Positions 1 to 11,206 of a DNA stretch of 64,000 nt are shown piece by piece; position 1 is the first letter of the stretch; each line of letters starts with the position of its first letter. Position numbers and translations under genes: made by a program. This DNA comes from Uranotaenia lowii (Eukaryota; Arthropoda; Insecta; Diptera; Culicidae). A model generated the notes under the pieces. The model had not been told where the DNA came from and ran no database searches. It worked only from the letters and a program-made list of their open reading frames with translations. Location: positions 65,209,436 to 65,273,435 of the forward strand of contig NC_073692.1 in NCBI RefSeq assembly GCF_029784155.1, given 5' to 3'.

Positions 1-300
1 AAGGTGTATTTAAATACAGACAAATTTGTACATCATCAAAAAAGTGTGCCACACTTCATAAAAACATTAAGACATAAGTTTTGTTAATAATAAGTCGATA
101 AATGTTATTTATAGGATTTAGAGTCATCATTCGATAAAATGTCTATCAATACAATATCTTATCAAATTTTGTTAAAAATTATTTGTCAATTCAATAAATC
201 ATCACATTATGTCAAAACGCTCAGCTTTATTAATTAGAAACTACCAATACGAAGAAGATTATGTTCAAATTTTGTAAATTTTTTGTTAATTTTGTAAGCC
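1..300. other. AT-rich stretch, nothing recognised
   Basis: Low-complexity AT-rich DNA with no credible coding frame, terminal repeat or RNA gene that I can see. Confidence 0.5.
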
Positions 301-620
301 CAGCACCCCCTCCCCCCCCCCCCTTCGATTCGGAAGGGTTTTCTAATAATATAGTAATCATTCCAAAATTTCACGTAGATCGGTTCAATAGTTTCCAAAA
401 AAAATTTCAAGTTGTGTCATATTTTCATTTATTTTGTATGGGAGCCCCCCCTCCTTGAAGTCGAAGCGGGTTGACAGTATTTTAGAAGCCAACTCCAACC
501 CCAAAAAACTCTTATTTGCATACCAAATTTCACATTGATCAGTTCAGTGGTTTTTGAATCTATAGGGAACAGAAAGACAGACAAACATTCATGTTTATGT
601 ATATTTTTATTACGAAAAAA
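300..620 (+). repeat. Fragment of the AGCTGACCCG-type repeat family
   Basis: C-rich patches (CCCCCCTCC) alternate with the phrase CCAAATTTCAC.TTGATC.GTTCA.T.GTTT, and the block ends with an AGAAAGACAGACAAACATTC-type tail. The same phrases recur in the copies at 10521-11200 and, reversed, at 35562-37607. It has at least two degenerate units and no coding potential. The class is unknown; I group the copies by shared phrases only. The translatable frames here are by-products of the repeat. Confidence 0.6.
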
Positions 621-724
621 TACGAAAACTGACATAAACTATTTAGTCGCAACTTCTTTCCATTTAGAATATTTTAAGCTTGGTCAACATATTCTATATT
701 AAAGTTAACAGATTTTTTTCAGAA

Positions 725-1195
725 CGTATCCGGGCCGGAAAAAAACGGGCTGTTTTTATGTAAAAACCTGGCAAAATCCGGGCATTTGATTTTAAAATGA
801 TCGACCAAAATACTGGCAATATCCAGGCAAATTTAGTCAAAACCTAGAAATAACTCATCAAAAATCATAAAAACAAAAGTTAAAAAAATGTTCTTTCATC
901 AAAATGTATCAACAGATTTTAAATCGTATTTTAAGCTGTTGAAAAACCTTTCATGGTTATTTTTTCTATTAAATTTGCACAGAAAATTTCGTTTTGGACG
1001 CATGAATAACTAAAATTATATCGCAATTTATTTTATTAAATGTGATTTGAGAATGAAAATGAGAATAAACCAGGGCAAAATCAGGGCTTTTCCAATGAAA
1101 TCCGGCAACCGGGCCGGACCGGACTTTTTCCAAATTTAATGTTAAATATCGAGGCAAATCCGAATACAACCGGGCAATCTGGCAACCTTATTCTA
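725..1195 (+). repeat. Interspersed repeat rich in CCGGGCAA / GGCAACC, copy A
   Basis: The block holds repeated phrases such as AATCCGGGC, ATCCAGGCAAATTTAGTCA and CGGGCAATCTGGCAACC. The phrases CATGGTTATTTTT and CGTTTTGGACGC reappear in reverse orientation at 19755-20140, so this is a dispersed repeat family. Neither copy has a convincing coding frame or terminal repeat. Confidence 0.55.
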
Positions 1196-4194
1196 TATGG
1201 GAAGTATATATATTTTTAAGTTGTTTCACGCAAGATGTATAGAATTATGTATATTCTGAATTATAAGAATTTCATCTCAGGATTTTAAAATAAGAATAAG
1301 TCGATTTTCGAAAACCTTCATCGGTGAGTGTTTTCTAATCAAACATGGGTTTGAAATGATTCTGCTTGGCAAGGAGCAGTTTAATATCCGTTTTGTTTTG
1401 ACGACATTGTTTATTGAATTTGACAAACATCAAGAGGAAGTGTAAAAAAGTTTATTCATTAAATTATGAAGCTGATGAGACATTGCTATATTTCGACGAT
1501 CGGGTTTTTCACCATGATGTACCAATTGATATTAATCTTATATGACTTATCATAAAGGGTGATCCCTAGTTTTGGAAAAAGAATGCAAATAAAAAAAAAA
1601 ACCTAATTGAAAACATACAAACTTCAAGTAACAGATTCAAAACTGTGATCCGACAACTTTTGACAACTTCAAATAACAGATTCAAAACTGTGATCCGACA
1701 ACTTTTGGGTTAAATTTATCAAATCGTTGGAAAAATTTCTAAATTTATTTACAGTATTTAACAGAGTATCGATATTTTCCATCAATTCGCCAAACAATGT
1801 CTGCCTAATTTGTTTTTGAGATATAATAAAAAATTCACACAAAAATTGAAAGTAATGTTTGTCACATTTAAAAAAAACCTTGATGTCAACTATAATCATT
1901 CTTAAAATATTTCAAAATAAAAAATGATTGTAGATGAATAGATAAAGCTTGTTTTGCATTTTCGTGGCATTTGCATATCAAACGATTATTTAGATTTTTA
2001 TTGAAAAAAAAATTGACTATGTTTTTGCAAGAGCGCCATAATTTTAAAGCTTTCCCTTTTCATCATAATACTAAATTACTAGCGCTTAAGCCTTTCTTTT
2101 AGTTTTTTTTCTAGTAATCATTATTGAGAATCAGTGGAACTTAAAGTCGAAAGTAATACAAAAGAACTTATCAATCCAAAAGCACATTCTTTATAGATGG
2201 TTCTCAAAATTATAAAACGGCTTTATTCAAAAAAAAAAAAAAACAATAATAATAATGATGATCAAAAATGTAACGAACTTCTGACAGTTTGAGGCGTGAA
2301 AATCTGTCCATTGAATTATAGAAGAAAAAAAAGATTCAATCAACGATCCATCGTTACCTGGACCAGTTTAAAATTTCCCCGCCACGAAGCTGCCAGATTT
2401 CATTCACAGCTCCCCGTAGCTCAAAACTGACTTTAAACCACAACAATGAAAGACCAATTCTCGGGGGCTGATTGTTTTGTAAACACGCAGCCTGGCCAGT
2501 AATTATTTCCATTTACTTTGGCGATTGTTTGTAAAACAAAGTGTCTGCTGGCCCGTAAACGATTTTGCATGTACCTCCTTATCCCGGGTTGGTGTTTGTT
2601 TGGACGAAGAACTGATTAAGGCGGACATCTCCTGGGCGGCGCGGCGCGATTGGCTTTTTTTGCAATCTCGCGGCTGAATTGTGATATTGCTGTTGCTGAA
2701 CAAATAAACAATTCCAAATGGTTTGCTCCAGAACGGGGGAAGAATGTTTTTCGATCGGTTTTTGTGTACATTTAATGGATTTCATTACGATCAAATTTGG
2801 AGATTGAAGTTTCAAAATGCTGTTATGAATCACGCTCAGAATTCATGAACCAAAATGTTTTTTTTCCAAAATAACAATAATTTGTAAAAATAACGAACCA
2901 TGAGTGCATACTGTTTGCAATAATGAAAAAAAAAAAATTTCGATATAAGCCATCGTTACGCAGACAAACTTCGATAAAAATTACAAAAACTCTTCAATCA
3001 ACTTTTGCATTTACCTGGATTTGTTTTAGTTTCAGAGAAAAAACTTTCCCATTCTATGATGTGGTTTTAACTTAGAGACGTCGTCGTATCGCCGTTTGCC
3101 ACCATCGTTTGATCGCCATGGTTTCATCGGAGATTGGAAAGCATTCGCCAAGTTTTAATGATGATCTCCGCTCCCTTCTGCTTTCATTCATCGGATGACA
3201 ACCGCAGAATATTGCTGTGGTTTTTCCACGCAGTTAAACTTGAAGTTTTTTTTTGTTCAAATTTATTTTCCACACTGGATTTTTCCCCTCGTTTGTCTCA
3301 CGAATAATGATAAATGTTTTTTTGAATTAAGTCGAACGTGAGGGGGCTCACTCGATTATTATTTTCCACCATTTCAATATTTTTCCTTTTTGTATCGCGA
3401 TGATCCGGTGAATTTGTCACCGTAAATTTGTATGTTTGTTTTTTCTTTCGTTTGCTTGGACAAACTCACTTCGGATGATCCATAAATTTTGAATCCTGTC
3501 ACATGAATTTCACTTCGCGCCTCGCGATTTTTCTCCATACAAACTTAACGTTTTTATGTTTGCCGTTTAAACTGGCCTCGTATTTTTGAACGCGTGTCTC
3601 ATCTGCTATTTATAACCGTAGATACATTTCAGCCGGTAAAAGTGCATTTTTTTATAGGTCCATCTCTTCCAATTACGACGAGTGCAATACGGGAATTTTA
3701 CGAAATTACCCCGGACAATGCTCGATGAACCGTGAAATGGACCAAAGTAATTCAATCAGCTAGTCGTCACGTCGTCGTCGCCTTATGAAGACGCTGATCT
3801 CGTTGCGGGAAGGACGATGATTGAAAAATTCTGGAATGGAATTGCAGAAAGAGAGAAAACGAAAAAATCGATCAGTTACCAATCAACCAACAGCACAGCG
3901 CTGCCGATTTCAGCAGAAGAACTCTTGGGGCTGGAATACACATAAATTAATGCATTCTGGCATTCGAAACCATGCCGAGCATTGAAAAAAACTGATTAAT
4001 TCAGCGGACTGACTGAGCGGATTGTTGAATTTTCACCTGTTGAAACAGCTCGGTTGCGGTTTGATAACCCACGATTGGAATTTGATGGAAGCTCGTGGCA
4101 TCTGACTAAAATTTGTGTAGCGTAATTTTGATAGCATGAAAAATATACACCTTTTTTTTTTAATATTCCAATACTGACTAAATTGCCAAGTAAG
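1196..4194. other. Non-repetitive intergenic/intronic DNA
   Basis: No gene is supportable here. A perfect-looking local duplication lies at 1619-1708. Between about 2340 and 4000 the sequence is more complex and less A/T-homopolymeric than its surroundings, with several GATCGCC and CGTCGTCG patches. It may be original host DNA between transposon insertions. I find no exon with splice-compatible coding signal. Confidence 0.4.
1619..1708. repeat. 45-bp tandem duplication
   Basis: Two head-to-tail copies of a 45-bp unit containing CAGATTCAAAACTGTGATCC differ at about one base (CAAGTAAC versus CAAATAAC). This looks like a recent local duplication. No function is evident. Confidence 0.85.
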
Positions 4195-4350
4195 GTACCG
4201 TAAACAGGGCTTGTGATATAGCTCAGTTGGCAAGTCTGTTGTCTCCTGAGCCGATGTCCGCGAGTTCGAGCCCAAGAGTAAACATCGAACACAGTTGTAC
4301 CGGATTAGTTTTTCAATAACGATCCGCAAAAAAAAAAGAGTACCGTAAAC
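4195..4350 (+). repeat. tRNA-derived SINE, copy 1, with 11-bp target duplication
   Basis: The body at 4206-4339 carries a perfect pol III box A (TAGCTCAGTTGG, 4219-4230) and a box B (GTTCGAGCC, 4264-4272) about 33 bp downstream. It ends in an A-rich tail (4328-4337) and is flanked by the direct repeat GTACCGTAAAC (4195-4205 and 4340-4350). Box A plus B, an A tail and target duplications together define a retroposed tRNA-type SINE. Related sequence occurs at 33883-33978, and a box-B-only fragment lies at 18014-18055. It needs a LINE partner in trans for mobility. I cannot tell which tRNA it descends from. The translatable frames across it are incidental. Confidence 0.85.
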
Positions 4351-4833
4351 TGGGGAAAACTTTAATCACCGGGGTAACTTTGATCAACATGAACTTTTTG
4401 CTGATAATCATCATTAACTAAGCAAAAAGTTAAAAAAAAAGTCTGAAAACTGTTTACTACGCTTGAAAGCCTTTCAATTGAGTTACAAATACGCTAAATT
4501 TGGTTTTGAAGAAGATTTTTGATATTACTTAAAATGTAATTTTAAAATCTTTAAATATCTGGTTTATCGAAGGCTCACAAACAAACATCTCTCCTGAACA
4601 TATTTAAGCATTTAGGAGCAAATGGGTTGTTTTATGTGGAAGTTCAACTTTTTTCTTCGTTAAAGTTTAGTTTATGAGTGTTATTTTTATGGTCATTTAG
4701 TAAAAATTTTTGGATTTTGAAAAAAAAAAACGGTGATTTTCCATGAGAAAGCCTGTATAGTAAAAATGGCTAAAACCCTACCAAATGGTTCAATTTGAAG
4801 AAAAAAAAAGAACATGGGAACAGTGCGAGGATC
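4351..4833. other. Repeat-derived flank (ACCGTAAACTGGGG type)
   Basis: Sequence after the SINE starts TACCGTAAACTGGGG and contains ACTTTAATCACCGGGGTAAC-type phrases that look like the start of another dispersed repeat. It then becomes AT-rich without coding signal. The SINE landed inside this repeat. Confidence 0.35.
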
Positions 4834-4835
4834 TA

Positions 4836-6128
4836 CAGGGTGACAAAAAAGTCCGGTCACACAAGAAAATCTCAAAAATTAGCGGAAAATTTGAATCTGG
4901 CTTTCATAGATTTATTCAGTAACTCATAAAGATACTTCACAGCCGATATCTCGGAATTTCACCACCTTTCTCTGATCGCACCAGCTTCAGACGTATCGGA
5001 AAGTCGTCGCATGCGGCGCGCACTTACTCCATCGGCATCTCGTCCCAGATTTTCGTGATAACTCGCTTGAATTGCTTCAAATTTGTTATTTTATAGTCGT
5101 TCAGCTTCGACATCATGTATCCCCACACGACATAATCCAGTGGATTCAGATCCGAAGACGACGGAGGCCGTTTATTCTCTGAAATGAAATCGGTCAAGTT
5201 TTTCTCACGCCACGCCTGAACAATCTTTGCGGTGTGGGATGGGGCGCCATCTTGCTGAAAGAAGTAGTAATCGTCTTCAAACAATAGTTCAGCTTGAGGC
5301 AGAACATTTTTCTTCAAAACCGTTTCCAGGTAGTACGCTGCGTTGATTTTGACTCCTTAATCGATAAAAATAAGAAGCAGTTTACCTCTCTTGCAAATGG
5401 CTTCTCAAACCAGCACTGATGTCTTATTTTGGAACCGGGAAACGTTCAGTTTTTCCGCAGAAGCTTGCTGGAGGCTCACACTCCAAACTCGATAATTTTG
5501 GCGATTGACTGTTTGCTCCAAAACGAACAGCTTCTCGTCCGAAAAAATAATCTCGTCATCTGCGCGCCAACCGAGCAACTCCAGCGACCGTTGGTACCTC
5601 TTGTCCTTTGTAACCTTGGTAACCCCATTAACCACCTGTTTTTTGTACGGTGTAAGTTTTAAGTCCTTGCGCAGAAGCAGGCGAATCGATTCTCGGTTCA
5701 TTTTAAGGATCCTGGCCAGCTTCCGTGCTGATTGGTCGGAATTTCGGCGAATCCGGTCTCGTATAATCTTTTTCAGCCTTGGAGTTCTCACAGACCTTCG
5801 TCGTCCAGATCGTGCCTTGTCCTCGGTGCCTCCGGTCTTTAGGTACCGATTTATGGTCCGGTACCCAAATTTCCGATTGACTCCGAGCGGTTTTAGGTGT
5901 TTGAATATGTGTCCGGGTTTGTACCCTCTCACATATTCAGCTATAACAGCTGCTCTAACCTCTGCCATGGCTCACAAATTAACAAACAAACTGCACAGAA
6001 ACGAAACTCTGCCACTTTGGGCAGCGAAGTAAGCCCTTTTATTTGACATTTAGAGGTCACCAGAGAGATGCAACGTGAAGGCTACAGGCGACTCCAAAAA
6101 AGTGTGACCGGACTTTTTTGTCACCCTG
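4836..6128 (-). mobile_element. Tc1/mariner-superfamily transposon, DD37D (maT-like), inactive
   Basis: The element is 1293 bp long, with perfect 27-bp terminal inverted repeats (4836-4862 and 6102-6128, starting CAGGGTGACAAAAAAGTCCG). It is flanked by TA on both sides (4834-4835 and 6129-6130), the target duplication of the superfamily. It carries one transposase gene on the minus strand. Length, TA duplication, inverted repeats and catalytic spacing all fit a mariner relative. The perfect inverted repeats suggest it could still be mobilised in trans, but its own transposase holds two stop codons. Confidence 0.95.
5024..5968 (-). pseudogene. DD37D transposase with two in-frame stop codons
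   Basis: A single 315-codon frame starts at ATG 5968 (MAEVRAAVIAEYVRGYK) and ends at a TAA at 5024-5026. It is interrupted by TGA at 5405-5407 (codon 188) and TAA at 5357-5359 (codon 204), with no frameshift, so the two open pieces at 5405-5968 and 5024-5317 belong to one gene. The N-terminal half contains helix-turn-helix DNA-binding regions and a basic SGRRRS linker near residue 55. The catalytic acids are D144 (FSDEKLF), D240 (QQDGAPSH) and D278 (LNPLDY). The 37 residues between the last two define DD37D, as in the maT group known from insects. Cut-and-paste transposition would be the role. Two nonsense codons make the product non-functional. Confidence 0.93.
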
Positions 6129-6130
6129 TA

Positions 6131-6695
6131 GGGAATTAAAAACATTGAAATTGCATTGGATTACATTGAAAAATAAGAAATGGTTTCGAAAAAGCTAATA
6201 AAACTAATAAGCTTTTAAAAAAAATATTTATTTAATTCTACTTTGCTTAAAAAAGCGAACCAAACAAAGATCAATTTTAATTAAAAAAAACCATTCAAAT
6301 TCACATGTGACTTTGCTGTCATTTAAATCGCCCAAAACGATTAATGTAAACTTCCTTTTGAATTTGGTAAAGGATCTGATATAATGTTCCCAGATTACCC
6401 ATATATTTTGCACAAATTTTAGGAACAGTCTAACCCGGCCCGGTAGCGCAGATTTCTTTGAAAAAAGCCCAGATTTTGTCAGGATTTATTCACTTCATTT
6501 GGCGGATCAAATTAAAAAAAAACAAATTGTGTTGTAAAATTTTTCTTTTACGCCTCCAAATAGAAAATTATTAAGCGAAGCTAGCCCACGAAACTTGTGT
6601 AAAAATCCCAACACCCTTTTTGTTTTTTAAGAGTTTATATATGATTACGCCTTTTCGAAAACTGGGCACTTTAAAGTTGATTTGTGACTATTGAA
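6131..6695. other. AT-rich flank with small repeat fragment
   Basis: No gene is seen. Positions 6410-6520 carry AACCCGGCCCGG and GCCCAGATTTTGTCAGGATTTA, phrases of the CCGGGCAA-type repeat seen at 725-1195. The rest is AT-rich. Confidence 0.35.
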
Positions 6696-6700
6696 CGGCG

Positions 6701-8172
6701 CACACAGGGGAAAACGATATAAAAGGTGATCAAAATGGTTTACGCCAAATCGGAGCGTTTTAGACCCATAGTATCTTCGGGACATTTTACCTACATTTAA
6801 AGCACTTTAAAATGAGCTTTTGATAAAAATGATTAAATAACCTAGTGGAGATATAGAAAAATTATTTTTTGTATTTATCATTTTAGAGCACTTATGTCTT
6901 TAGCAAGTTTTTAGATTGTTAAAAAATGTAGCAATTTTGTTGAAGACGTCAACATCGTAGGAGCTAACCCAAAATAGTTAGAAGGGTTCAAAATAAAAAA
7001 ATATGTTTTATCAAAATTTTAAGTATTTTAACGATATCTTTTCAGGCCGAGCTTATTCAAGCAAGATATGTTTGAAGGAGTTTTGAGTCACTTAAAATCG
7101 AACAGTTTTATGGAACACATTTTATAAAAATATTCAGACTGAAACGAGTTAGATCGGAAAAACTAAGAAAAAATTGCTGTTTTCGAACAACTGTATCTTT
7201 CTAGTTCGGTTGAGTTCGGTTCATTTTTTAGTTGGCTTTGAATAAGGCAGATTTCAACGTTATAACGATGGAGTTTTTAACGTTAAGTTGTTTATTTTGT
7301 AGCTATATAAATGATGAAAGTTAGCTATTTTCAAGGAATATAGAGGAATTTTTTTATGCATTTAAAATAAGCTAACCGAAAAATAAACCCGCCAAGTATA
7401 TTGTATTCTAAGCGAAAAGGTAGATGGTAAGGTTCGTCAATGGAGGCTTAAAACGTCATACGCGAGCGAGAGAATGATTTGGCTAAAGTTTCACCAAAAT
7501 CAAAACGGTTGCTAATTGTCAGTTTAAATCAACTAGGAATTTGTCATCAAGAAAATAGCTAACTTTAATCGTTTATAAAGCTACAAAATAAACAACTTAA
7601 CGTTATAAACTCCATGTTTTTATAACGTTGAAATCTGCCTTATTCAAAGCCAACCAAAAATGAACCGAACTAGAAAGATACAGGTGTTCGAAAACAGCTA
7701 TTTTTCTTAGTTTTTCCGATCTAACTCGTTTCAGTCTGAATATTTCATCAAGTGTGTTCCACAAAACTGTTCGATTTTAAATGACTCAAATTTCCTTCAA
7801 ACATATCTTGCTTGAATAAGCTCGGCCTGAAAAGATATCGTTAAAATACTAAAAATTTTGATAAAAACATATTTTTTTATTTTCAACCCTTCTTACTATT
7901 TTGGGTTAGCTTCTACGATGTTGACGTCTTCAACAAAATGGCTACATTTTTCACAATCTAAAAACTTGCTTAAGACATAAGTGCTCTAAAATGAAAAATA
8001 CAAAAAATAATTTTTCTATATCTCCACTAGGTGATTTAATCATTTTTATCAAAAGCTCATTGTAAAGTGCTTTAAATGTAGGTAAAATGTCCCGAAGGCA
8101 CTATGGGTCTAAAATGCTCCGTTTTAGCGTAAACAATTTTGATCACCTTTTTACATCGTTTTCCCCTGTGTG
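6701..8172. mobile_element. Long-palindrome (fold-back) DNA element, Transib-like ends
   Basis: The left arm (6701-7332) and right arm (7551-8172) are imperfect reverse complements along their whole length, around a 218-bp spacer. Matched landmarks include AGACCCATAGT with ACTATGGGTCT, TTTAAAGTGC-type phrases, and AGTTAGCTATTTTC with GAAAATAGCTAACT at the inner ends. The outer ends read CACACAGGGGAAAACGAT and its complement, and are flanked by the direct repeat CGGCG (6696-6700 and 8173-8177). No transposase is encoded. A GC-rich 5-bp duplication and ends starting CAC recall Transib elements, but that class assignment is inference. Transcription through it would give a stem over 600 bp long. 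Confidence 0.88.
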
Positions 8173-8262
8173 CGGCGCAATAAATGGCACTGTTTGTAGC
8201 CGATTTCTAACGTATTTTTTGGTGATAACATTTGAAATTTTACACACTTTTTTGACGATTAT

Positions 8263-8469
8263 TTGTTCGAGCTTGTACGTCTGTTCTCTGTGGTAGCAGA
8301 TATTTTCAAGCACATGAAACTGTCAAAGTACGCGAAGAAATATCTGGTTTGGCAAGCCATCTGTACCTGTGGCTTGAAAAGCAGCATTTTCATAGCTTCC
8401 GGGACTGTCTACCAAGAAATTTACGTGAAAGAGTGTTTGAATAAACGTCTGCTGCCAAAAAAGCTCTAA
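8263..8469 (+). pseudogene. IS630/Tc1-mariner-like transposase fragment
   Basis: The translated stretch contains YLVWQAICTCGLKSSIFIAS and KECLNKRLLP. To me this resembles the block between the first and second catalytic acids of IS630/Tc1-type transposases (pattern V.W.AIC..G....F, then ..Y...L...LLP). There is no upstream DNA-binding domain, no catalytic D/D/E triad and no terminal repeats. The frame closes just after LLP, and sequence to about 8690 cannot be aligned by eye. It looks like a decayed relic. The chosen start is arbitrary because the piece is truncated at both ends. Confidence 0.5.
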
Positions 8470-8694
8470 ATGTCTAAAACAAAAATTCCACCAAGTGGCC
8501 AGGTAAGGAAAAGGGGCAAAATTAATCAGTTTGTTCGATCGGTTGTCTGGAGTGATGGTGGGATTGGACGTTGTTGGCCGCATACCACTCCAGGACCTTT
8601 TTTGCCCTGTTTATGAAGCGGGAGTTCTTGAAAATTGTTTAGACTTTGTTCCCGTAGAACCCATTTTGATACCGGAAGACTTTGAGCTGAAAAC
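8470..8694. other. Possible continuation of transposase relic
   Basis: Both strands have short open frames here, but no catalytic motif is visible. The phrase LENCLDFVP on the plus strand is only suggestive. I cannot assign it. Confidence 0.25.
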
Positions 8695-8696
8695 TA

Positions 8697-10322
8697 CCCA
8701 AGTAACACTTAAAATCCATTTTGGTTTTATAATTCTTGAACGATATTTATAAACGATTTTTATTATCTTTTATTGTTTTAAAACGCATTAATGGGCAACC
8801 TTTTTACAACTGGCCTCCAGGACATCTATAAGCGTATAAAATATCCAACTTATATAACAACTATAAATTTATTTGATTTGATTTTTATTTTGCTCTTTGA
8901 GGGCCTTATAAAACATTAATATATTTGTAAATGATAGTCGATATGCAAATGGTTTAAAATACCATCTTATAAACCTGTTTTGATCTATAAAAGCCCTTTC
9001 AAACTTATTCGTAGCATTTGTGTTCTTATAAGGTCATTACAAGTCGTTTTGGTTTTAAACAGGCAAATAAATAACATTATGTGGCGTACATAAATCATTT
9101 ATAAGAAACGAAACCTTCTATAGGCTATAAAAGTTTCATAAAAGTTATTCGGCCGGACAATCGATTTACAAAAGCAAGTCGTCTGGCAATCTTCCAAAAT
9201 GTCAACAAAAGAATGTTGTGAAATAAAGTTACTCTTAATACAAAATTTTAGAAAGTATTTGAAAATTTCATTCAATAATTATTCAATGTTCCACCATTAA
9301 CATCCCTTGAACCGGAAAAGTTTTATAAGGTATATGTAACGTTCTTTCGAAAATATTATCTAGAGGGTATCTAGACCTTTTGTATTTATAAGATTCCTTA
9401 AAAAGATTTTAAGAAACACGTCGTGCCTAACGCAGATTTATAGGAATAACTTGTAGATAGCAACACAACTTTGTTGGTTTATAGAATCTTATTAAAGCAA
9501 CCCTTTTAAATTCTAAACTCTTTTATAAGACGAAAAAGTTATTTAAAAGTTTGATTAGTAATTTTTAGAAAACATAATCGTTTTATAGGGTTCAGTAACG
9601 ACTATTATTAATTTCGTATATTATCGCCATTTTCATGCTAAATAATGGGATATTTTTTAACAACAGTTTTCTGTTTCTGAAAGCAATCCTCATTTAATTC
9701 ATGCTCTATAAAAGCTCAGCATCCCAATGGCTGAAATAATTTTGAAAACTTGATCTTGAACAACTACAACAACTAAATTTACTAAAAAATTGATATTTTT
9801 TATGAATTCTATCGGGTTTTCATTGCTTAAAATAGCAGTTTACTGTAGGCCCGTTATTTGTTCGTAATTTTTTAATACATATTTGCGGTAAACTTAAAAG
9901 CGCTAGTTAATTTAGAGCAGGTAACGAAAATTCAGAATAAGAAAATAATATTAAATTTCTTTACAGATTCCTAAAAAATAAATTTTAGCTTCTGATTTGT
10001 TTTTTTTTTATATTTGATTTGAATAAGATTCATTTGTTTTAAAAAATACTATTGAAAACCAAATTCCGAAGCAGAGTTATTTGTAAATGAAAATTATATG
10101 ATAAATAGGTTTTATAAGCTTAATTCATACAGAACTTAAGAAGTTGAGTTGGCTTGCAAAGGTTTTATAATTTGCTCTACAGAACCTACTGCAGAAGGGC
10201 CTTTTTGTGCTACTAAGCGTTGTATTGGAGTTTTATAGATTCTTACATAACCGAACGTGGTTTTATAGCTTGAATTCTTAGTTAGACTGGAGAGCATTAA
10301 AAAACTCAAATTGTTACTTGGG
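8697..10322. mobile_element. TA-flanked MITE-like element with dense TTATA motifs
   Basis: The termini CCCAAGTAACA (8697-8707) and TGTTACTTGGG (10312-10322) are perfect 11-bp inverted repeats, flanked by TA (8695-8696 and 10323-10324). The 1.63-kb interior encodes nothing recognisable but carries a TTATAA/TTATAG-type motif about twenty times. A third copy of the terminus lies at 12455-12465. TA flanks and short inverted ends suggest a non-autonomous Tc1/mariner-type element. The motif-rich interior is unexplained. Confidence 0.6.
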
Positions 10323-10324
10323 TA

Positions 10325-10520
10325 AGCTGGCAAATTATTGTACTCACTTTTGGCAAAAAATATGGGTTTCTTGTTATTCATTTCAAATTATAGATTATGA
10401 GGATCATGATACAAGATATTAAGCAGTTTTTGGTAATATGAAGCACTCTCTATACACAATTCATAGATAACAGTTTTTTTTTCAATACCCTTTTTAGAAT
10501 CTTAGTTTTATTAGATACCA
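10325..10520. other. Short AT-rich spacer
   Basis: This is the space between two repeats. I see no feature in it. Confidence 0.4.
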
Positions 10521-11200
10521 GCTGACCCGGTGTGCTTTGCTACCCCTTCCATGGAAAAATTAGGCGTGTTAAAATTATTTTAATTATAATATACTCTCCT
10601 TTTAATTAAATTCCCACATTATTTAAAGCTAACTTTATTCATGGCATTTGAGCTTCAAGATTGTTTACAGTTTCTAAACATAACTTTATAGTTTGAAGGT
10701 TGTAGGAACCACCCTTAAGAGAAAATAGGAAGAATCTACAATGTAAGACTCTCGGAGTGGTTTAAAAGTATTGTAGAGACCATTCCCGGTCTTCAAAATG
10801 GCTGCATAGTAAGTTTCACGTTGCTCGGTTCTGTAGTTTCCGATAATTGTTCCAACTGTATCAAATTTTTGAAAATTTTGTATGAGAGAATATGTTTAGA
10901 TTTGGAGGGGTTTAAAAGTATTATAGAAACCATTTCCGGTCCTGAAAATGGCTACACATCAAATTTCACGTTGATCGGTTAAGTAGTTTACTAAAATTGT
11001 TCGAATTGTGTAATTTTTTTTGTTCATTTTTTGGATTCGGATGGGTTTGAAAGTATTTTGAAAACCATTCCTAGTCTTCAAAACGGCTAAACACCAAGTT
11101 TCACGTTGATCGGATCTGCTGTTTCTGTAAATTGTTCGAATTAAGTCATATTTTTATTAATTTTGTATGGGAGCTCCGGTCCCCCCAAGACTGAGACCCC
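10521..11200 (+). repeat. AGCTGACCCGGTGTGCTTTGC repeat, truncated copy
   Basis: It begins with the family terminus AGCTGACCCGGTGTGCTTTG at about 10529. At least three degenerate direct units follow, each with a phrase like CCATTCC.GTC.TCAAAA.GGCT and TTTCACGTTGATCGG. The same terminus appears reversed at the right end of the 35562-37607 copy (GCAAAGCACAGCGGGTCAGCTAG). No protein is encoded. The next element (11207-13179) begins only a few bases further on. Confidence 0.7.
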
Positions 11201-11206
11201 CCAGTA

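Noticed and set aside
4213..4290. A functional tRNA gene
   Set aside because: Box A and B are good, but the acceptor and anticodon stems do not pair by eye, and the A tail plus target duplication show a SINE.
3996..4329. Two ~98-codon minus-strand frames
   Set aside because: They run antisense through the tRNA-derived SINE and reuse its conserved sequence; the same peptide SWAR..HRL appears at the other SINE copies.
5505..6032. 175-codon plus-strand frame
   Set aside because: It is the antisense shadow of the DD37D transposase.
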